The notes beneath the pieces were generated by a model, which did not search any database, was not told the origin of the DNA, and saw nothing but the letters and a program-made list of their open reading frames with translations. From contig NW_013651878.1 in the NCBI RefSeq assembly GCF_000499385.1, positions 1 to 12,187 of the forward strand: DNA of 12,187 nucleotides, given 5' to 3'. Origin of the DNA: Eimeria necatrix (Eukaryota; Apicomplexa; Conoidasida; Eucoccidiorida; Eimeriidae). Of this stretch, positions 7,313 to 12,187 are shown piece after piece. Position numbers and translations under genes: made by a program. Position 1 is the stretch's first letter. The number at the start of each line of letters is the position of its first letter.

Positions 7313-7419
7313 TCCCTCCCTTCCTTGTCTCCGTACTCCTCCCTAACCCTTTCCTCTCCCTGACTTCCCAGCACTAATTCCCTTTCCTACACTCCCCGCG
7401 TGCCCTTCCCTTCTCTTCT
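7313..7419. other. Pyrimidine-rich tract after the chromovirus fragment
   Basis: About 84% C+T over 107 bases by hand count (17 purines), with runs such as TCCCTCCCTTCCTT and TTCCCTTCTCTTCT. It begins about 35 bases after the last pol stop. On the plus strand this is the wrong composition for the element's own polypurine primer. It could be 3' untranslated sequence of the element, an intron-like tract, or unrelated. Confidence 0.7.
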
Positions 7420-8803
7420 AGGCTGTGTTTATTCTGCATTTCCCTGTTGTGCGTACGGCGCTTGCGCTTGTTGGTGAGTGCCAACTGCCGTGCGGCTAGC
7501 CTTCGTGGCGTGCGATGGACGCTCGAAGAAGTCGTGCATCTGCTTGTGCGCTTGTAAGTTCACAGTATAGTGGATGTTGTAGTATTAGGGTCACACACAC
7601 ACGCAGACACAAACGTGAAGTTGCATGACACCGCAGTACACGCATGCGTATTGAGTCAGGTGCATACAACCTAGCACCAGCTAGCTGGTGTGGTAAATTT
7701 CCCCAACACCTCAGGACCGTGGAACCGCTAATACTGCCACACTTAAGGGAAGCAGGTGGAAATATCTCAATCTAGGGAAGGCAGCTTAGTCGGGGAAGGA
7801 GTGACGTTGTACCGCACAGGGACTACAGTGGTTCCCCAGTGAGCCCACAGTGACCTATTTCCTGGAACAAACACGATATGTTGCAGTAATATATTAAGGT
7901 TAGTCAATTATGCAAGATAACACCAACTAGGAGCCAACTAGCATTGAGTGCCAACCTGGGAGATGCTCCAACTGGCTAGGAGCGTCAACCGCATTATCTG
8001 GGTTTCGAGGCTGACTGAGTTCAAGATATGCCCGCGCACCTTAGCCTAGGCCAGACAGTAAATCTTCTACAGTCTCCTTTTTATAAGAAAAAAGAATTAC
8101 CGAAATGGCTTGAGGATAACTGTGGGGATTTGAGGAGTGCTCGCGTGATTTGTCGGGATGCTCCTTGCAGAATAAGCATTTAGATGTATTTGTAGTAGCA
8201 GCAGTTTGCCTGGTCCCGCATTTTTGTCCTTGATTCCATCTTCTGCTTTCCTTCAGCTATAGTGCAGCCTAGAATTCCAAGTTTTTGCCCCCGTTTTTTT
8301 CGCTTACGGCCATCCGCCTCCTCGAAGTTCTCCTCCTCCCATACCTTGATGTGGAGCTCTGCACCGTGCATCAGCCGAAAACCCTAGGTTGAAAACCGTA
8401 AGCACTTGAAACACAATTACTGGCCTACGATAACCAGAAGGCGACACCTAAGCTGATGCCCTCTTCTTACATTCCGAGCTTTCTCTCCGCCCTGCATTTG
8501 CTAGCTCTGGGCTGGAAATGCCGTTGTCCCATTCACTGTGGTACGAGTGGCGGTGAACTCTCAGTTGTTTTTTGATTCAGAGAGGAGAGATAGCAGCTCT
8601 CAGCAACTATGGCGGACGTCAAACACTTTCGTGTCGCGATGTTTTTGTTCTGAACCAAGAGTACAGCCACGCTAGCCCACACCAGCATTCCTATACGGGT
8701 GCCTGTAGCAGTGCGCTATAAAGTGTCTTCCTTCGGTAGCTGCAGCTCTTCACGACCACTCAGTTGGACTCATACAGGGTTGCCACTGCTTCCATCTTGT
8801 CCA
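7420..8803. other. No gene recognised; no LTR identified
   Basis: The 3' LTR of the chromovirus would be expected here. I found no convincing TG...CA unit and no second copy to compare it with. Small features are a (CA)n run at about 7592-7602, the 16-base palindrome at 7675-7690, and short echoes of CCAACT at about 7922-7972. A 63-codon minus-strand frame (8371-8180) is rich in Lys/Glu/Arg but merely mirrors a pyrimidine-rich plus strand. Confidence 0.5.
7675..7690. repeat. Perfect 16-base palindrome
   Basis: CACCAGCTAGCTGGTG is identical to its own reverse complement and does not extend further. It could be a binding site for a symmetric dimer or a chance event; a perfect palindrome this long is expected about 0.2 times in a random window of this size. 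Confidence 0.9.
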
Positions 8804-8863
8804 CTTAGGGGGGAAATATGTCTTGTAGTCGGATGATAGCTTTCGTTGGAAAACCCCCCTGAG
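8804..8863. repeat. Inverted repeat built on G6 and C6 runs
   Basis: CTTAGGGGGG (8804-8813) pairs with CCCCCCTGAG (8854-8863) over ten positions, with one G-T wobble, enclosing 40 bases. In a transcript this would be a strong GC stem. No gene is recognised around it. Confidence 0.65.
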
Positions 8864-10184
8864 TCTTGCTGACGTAGTGGCCTTCAACATTCTTGATCCG
8901 CGGCGAGTTTCACCAAGCTGTGTGGTCTAACCAGTACGCCTGCTCGCTTTGCAAAAGCCTCCACCACACTAAGCTAGGCGGCGTTGCAGTTCACCGCGTC
9001 CTCGCAACAGCTTAGACCCCACAAGTCAAAGGACTGTCCTGTCGCTCAAGTCATAAAGAACTCACCGCTGAACCTACTTGCTGCAATATTTGGCGTCATC
9101 TTCTTCCCACTAGCTCACCAGTACAGCGCTCAACAGTTGATACTACACTTCCCATCTGATATCGTCACAACAGCGGCAGAACGCCTCCTTTAACCTTCTC
9201 CACTCGTCTGTTTGCTCGTTCCGGATCGTAGCTTGCAACCACTGAACCAACTAGAGAATGAACTTACAGGCAGCACTCGGAAACGTTCCTCGCCTACTCC
9301 CGCTAGCATGCCCACTTCCTTTGTACTGTGGTAGGTACCTGAAAGTCCTAATATTCTCTGTACTAACGTCGCATACTTTGTTCTTTCTGGAAGCCAGTTA
9401 AAGACCTAACTTTTCGCAGTCCTGAGAGGGCTTTCGAAAATTTGCAACTTCACAGAACCGAGCCTCAACTTGACGACTACGGGGAAGCTCGAGAATATCC
9501 CGACTCCCAGTCAGTTTTACAAAGGATACCCTATCCAACTTTGAACTCAAAGCCCGATGAACTCAGCAATTCGACCGTCGGCAACTACAGGCGGCGAAGG
9601 TGTACTCGTTGGGCGTGGTCTTCGAGGGCAGCATCCAAACAAAGCGTCTGCATGAAGACAAAAGCCCGCGTTTATCCATGAACGTTCTCAAAATGCCATA
9701 TGGTGGTAAAGTGAGACTTGCCGGTCTTCAAAAATCACGCACAATTAGGGATCTGCACTGTCTAACGTCAGTCATCATCGGAAATGCAAGGCCCCCATTC
9801 TACGTATTTGCCTGTCAATAACTATGCAATGCGCCACCTGCAAATACTGTCAAACTGCACGTAACAGCCTAAACTCTCTTCAAAAGGCATTGCGCATCAC
9901 CAATGCAAAGGACGTATTTCCCTCTTTCACTCGTCACGTAACCAGTTGCTGTCAGCCACATACTACTACTGTACAGTGTCCTTAACCCAGAACTACTCGC
10001 ATCCAGTTGCTTTCAAGAAGAGCATTTCCAGAGCTGGGCACCGAGTTAGTGGTGAACAGAGGGGCGCTTCGTCTCCCTCTCCAGATGCCTAAGGAGTAAT
10101 GGGGCAACAGTGAAAGCGAAAAGCACAAACCCAACACATGATGAGGCAAGAAAATCTCTTGTGAACCGAGTCACCGGGAGGAAC
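8864..10184. other. No gene recognised
   Basis: Plus-strand open frames of 69-79 codons at 8984-9193, 9442-9681 and 9600-9821 show no family signature. The first would encode a hydrophobic stretch (LLAAIFGVIFFPLA), but it has no other support. I see no obvious repeats. Confidence 0.5.
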
Positions 10185-10230
10185 TCGAGCAGCGTTGGAC
10201 TCAGCAGAAAAGTCGAGCAGCCTTGGACTC
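10185..10230 (+). repeat. 18-base repeat pair, 28-base period
   Basis: TCGAGCAGCGTTGGACTC (10185-10202) and TCGAGCAGCCTTGGACTC (10213-10230) differ at one base and are separated by ten bases. The second copy is also flanked by inverted AGTCGAG...CTCGACT. It lies within overlapping open frames on both strands (plus 10110-10307, minus 10355-10089), neither of which I can assign. Confidence 0.85.
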
Positions 10231-10931
10231 GACTTAATGGAAAGTTGAGAGCTGCTTTCGACGTCGACGCACATGTGGAGCAAACGGAAACTAGGCCAAT
10301 GAGCTAAGAACGCAGTACTCATCCGCTTCATCATGGCGTTCACTTGGTACACCAATCACACCTCAACCCCATGAGAACCACCACTTCCGGGAAGCCAATG
10401 CTGCCGCTGGAAATGATACATTCTCTCGTCATATCGTGTAAATTCCACAATAATGCCAGTACTGCTTGGTTATGTTAAATTGTGTCCAGGCGGTATATGC
10501 TTTAGATGAATCTCGGTGCTCAGCCCCGAACAAGGGAGTTGACTAGCCTCCTTCAGGTCACTGGATCCTTACACAAGAATATGCCGCAGTTGCTCTGCTG
10601 AGTCTTTACTGAATTTGGAAATCTTGCCCTTTATCTTTCCACGTTAATGCTACAGCGCTGCACAAGCTGCAGCTCAGCATTTCGTGCCGTTCAATGTAGC
10701 AACGGTGATTGCTTCATGATAGATTAGCTGTCTCGCTCTTCAAGGGCATCACTGTAATGCGCATTAAGGACAGCAACACTGCAATGCGCACTCTGGTCTT
10801 CTTTGGTTTTGTTTGCTGCCACTCGCCCTTGCTTTCTGCAGTGTTGGGAGCACCAGTGGGCCGCCTTGCGGTGACAGTCTCACATGAGGAGATCGGAGTG
10901 CAGGCGTAGCAGGAGCGTAAACGCAAAACTT
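10231..10931. other. No gene recognised
   Basis: Overlapping 66- and 70-codon frames on opposite strands at about 10709-10926 share the same bases and carry no motif. I see no repeat until the telomere-like array begins. Confidence 0.5.
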
Positions 10932-11086
10932 TAAATCCTAAACCCTAAGCCCTAAAGCCTTAAACCCTAAACCCTAAGCCCTAAAATTTAGACCCTAAAA
11001 CCTCAAAACCCTAAACGCCGAACCCTAAACACTAAACCCTAGACCCTAAGCCCTAAACCCTAAAATCCTAAACCGTAAACGCTAAA
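10932..11086 (+). repeat. Degenerate telomere-like array (CCCTAAA)n
   Basis: About 20 units over 155 bases. Perfect TAAACCC units are mixed with variants such as TAAGCCC, TAGACCC, TAAATCC and TAAACGC, and a few spacing changes. The unit matches the TTTAGGG telomere type of plants, many algae and coccidia. On the plus strand the C-rich strand reads as at the left end of a chromosome, but more than 10.9 kb lies to its left, so here it is interstitial. The degeneracy indicates that telomerase no longer maintains it. Confidence 0.95.
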
Positions 11087-11708
11087 GCTGATGGCGTCAC
11101 ATGCTTTGTCCTATTGGCTTTCGTTACGATGTAGAAAATAAAGACTTGTCGCACTGTACTTAGGTCAGAGGAAGGTCAGATGATCATAGGTATCCGCGGT
11201 TCAACGTGATTACTTTGTCGCTTTCGTGACATAATTGTAACGCACTCACTGCACAAAATGCATTCAGCTGAAAATGCAGTATTGAAATTTCTCCTGCGTT
11301 TTACTCTCGTATACTTCACTTCGTTCATAATAATTTTACGGCTAGGTTCGTAAACATTTGTGATCCTGAAACTGCTTGGACTGAACATGTTACTTGGCGT
11401 ACATCCTGTGCGAAACCAGTGCCACAAGCTGCTAAGCTGTGGCAAAAAGACTATCGGCTGCAACGAGAAACAATTTTACAGCCATGCAATTCAGCCACAA
11501 CTTCTGCACATGCCTCACCGATACAGGCAGCATCTTGCTGAACACACAGAATGGCAAAAATGATATGCACACAGCCTAAGCCAAAATAAAATCCAGCAAA
11601 CCTCCAATAACATCGCATGAAATAATGCCCGCAAATCGAGCGGCATTTCAATTGGCGCTCATTGTACTCCTAAACGTGAAACCCTTCATGACTAGGTTTT
11701 CCACTAGA
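11087..11708. other. No gene recognised
   Basis: Short frames on both strands (up to 95 codons, minus 11463-11176) show no motif. One compact hairpin is seen at 11421-11443. The last part of this stretch may be the poorly conserved section of the tandem repeat that follows. Confidence 0.5.
11421..11443. repeat. Short hairpin followed by an A run
   Basis: GCCACAAGCTGCTAAGCTGTGGC can fold with about nine pairs, one bulged A and a GCTA loop, and AAAAAGA follows. It resembles a bacterial terminator in shape only; in this eukaryotic context no function can be assigned. Confidence 0.5.
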
Positions 11709-12187
11709 GCCACACCCCATCCTGCGCAGCTGCTTCCGCCGTTTGTGGGTCTCGGTGCGTCGCGCAAGGACCGTACTTCCTGCCTCTTCTACGCACCAAC
11801 GCTACAGGGCAACACCCACCTCACAACCGCACAAATTCTTCAAGCGATACACCGGTCCCTAGCACTTTTGTCAAAATCGCTTCACGGTGGCAACAATCAC
11901 GAGCACGCAGCCACAAACGCAGGGGCGCTCCACGCCAACCATGCTTAGTCATTAGAATCAGCCAAACAGCTTGCTAGACCAGCAGCCACACGCGTATCCT
12001 GCACATCTGCTTCCGCCGTTTACAGGTCTCGTTGCGTCGCGCAAGGATCCTACCTCTTGCTCCCTCTACACACAAAGGCAAAGCGGCAACCCCCACCTGA
12101 CAGCCACAGAGATTCTTTACGCGCTATGCCCGTCCCTCACACTTTTCTCAAAAACCCTTCACCAAGATATCAATCACACGCAGCCAC
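11709..12187 (+). repeat. Tandem repeat, period about 276 bases, running off the right edge
   Basis: 11709-11914 matches 11985-12187 in the same orientation. Shared landmarks are GCCACAC, CTGCTTCCGCCGTTT, TGCGTCGCGCAAGGA, CTTTTxTCAAAA and CACGCAGCCAC. The 70 bases between are less clearly repeated (GCTAGACCAGCAGCCAC resembles CCACTAGAGCCAC before copy 1). Both copies are open in the aligned frame for about 65 codons, but differences fall evenly on the three codon positions (about 15, 13 and 15), so it does not look protein-coding. It is probably the start of a satellite-like array. Confidence 0.85.

Noticed and set aside
8180..8371. Minus-strand 63-codon charged protein
   Set aside because: The composition simply mirrors a pyrimidine-rich plus strand; no motif or neighbour supports a gene.
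9442..9681. LDDY in an open frame as a reverse transcriptase catalytic motif
   Set aside because: Surrounding residues do not fit the family box, and no other RT block is present.
10932..11086. True chromosome end
   Set aside because: The array is degenerate and has long non-telomeric sequence on both sides.
11625..11948. 107-codon frame as a protein gene
   Set aside because: It lies largely in a tandem repeat whose copies differ equally at all codon positions, with indels at the copy edges.
1..12187. CRISPR array, bacterial operon, tRNA or rRNA genes
   Set aside because: No regularly spaced short repeats with unique spacers, no ribosome-site-led gene series, no tRNA B-box-like GGTTCGANNCC, and no rRNA-like stretch was seen on reading.

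Overview
The window looks like eukaryotic, gene-poor, repeat-bearing DNA. I find no complete gene, no operon and no bacterial signals. Two features hint at the source. One is a degenerate (CCCTAAA)n array at 10932-11086, the telomere unit of plants, many algae and coccidian apicomplexans. The other is a heavily decayed Ty3/gypsy element of the chromovirus type at 6127-7279. Eimeria-type coccidia are described as having both chromovirus-like elements and scattered telomere-like repeats, so that is my best guess (about 50%). It rests on two features and no host gene.

Layout from left to right. Positions 5-505 (minus) hold a 167-codon frame broken by one stop, with a coiled-coil-like stretch and a proline/histidine-rich stretch; its origin is unknown. 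From 506 to about 3007 nothing coding is recognisable, but there are two clear hairpins (1073-1111 and 1717-1750). Positions 3008-4979 carry two diverged direct copies of a roughly 0.9 kb sequence, separated by a 156-base spacer that itself holds a perfect 17-base tandem repeat. Each copy keeps the same 79-codon open frame, and in that frame the differences fall mainly on third codon positions. From 4980 to 6126 nothing is recognisable.

Positions 6127-7279 hold the 3' part of a chromovirus pol on the plus strand, in order: integrase zinc-binding motif, catalytic core, GPY/F-type C-terminal module and chromodomain. It is split over all three frames, has about nine internal stops, and has lost the third catalytic residue. 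A 10-base tandem duplication sits exactly at one of the frame breaks. No reverse transcriptase, RNase H, protease or LTR is visible beside it. A pyrimidine-rich stretch (7313-7419) follows.

From 7420 to 10931 there are only small structures: a perfect 16-base palindrome, a G6/C6 inverted repeat, and an 18-base repeat pair. The telomere-like array follows, and the right edge enters a tandem repeat with a period of about 276 bases that runs off the window.

Nothing here amounts to a working multi-gene system. The most interesting items are the duplicated 79-codon frame, the readable decay history of the chromovirus, and the interstitial telomere-like array.
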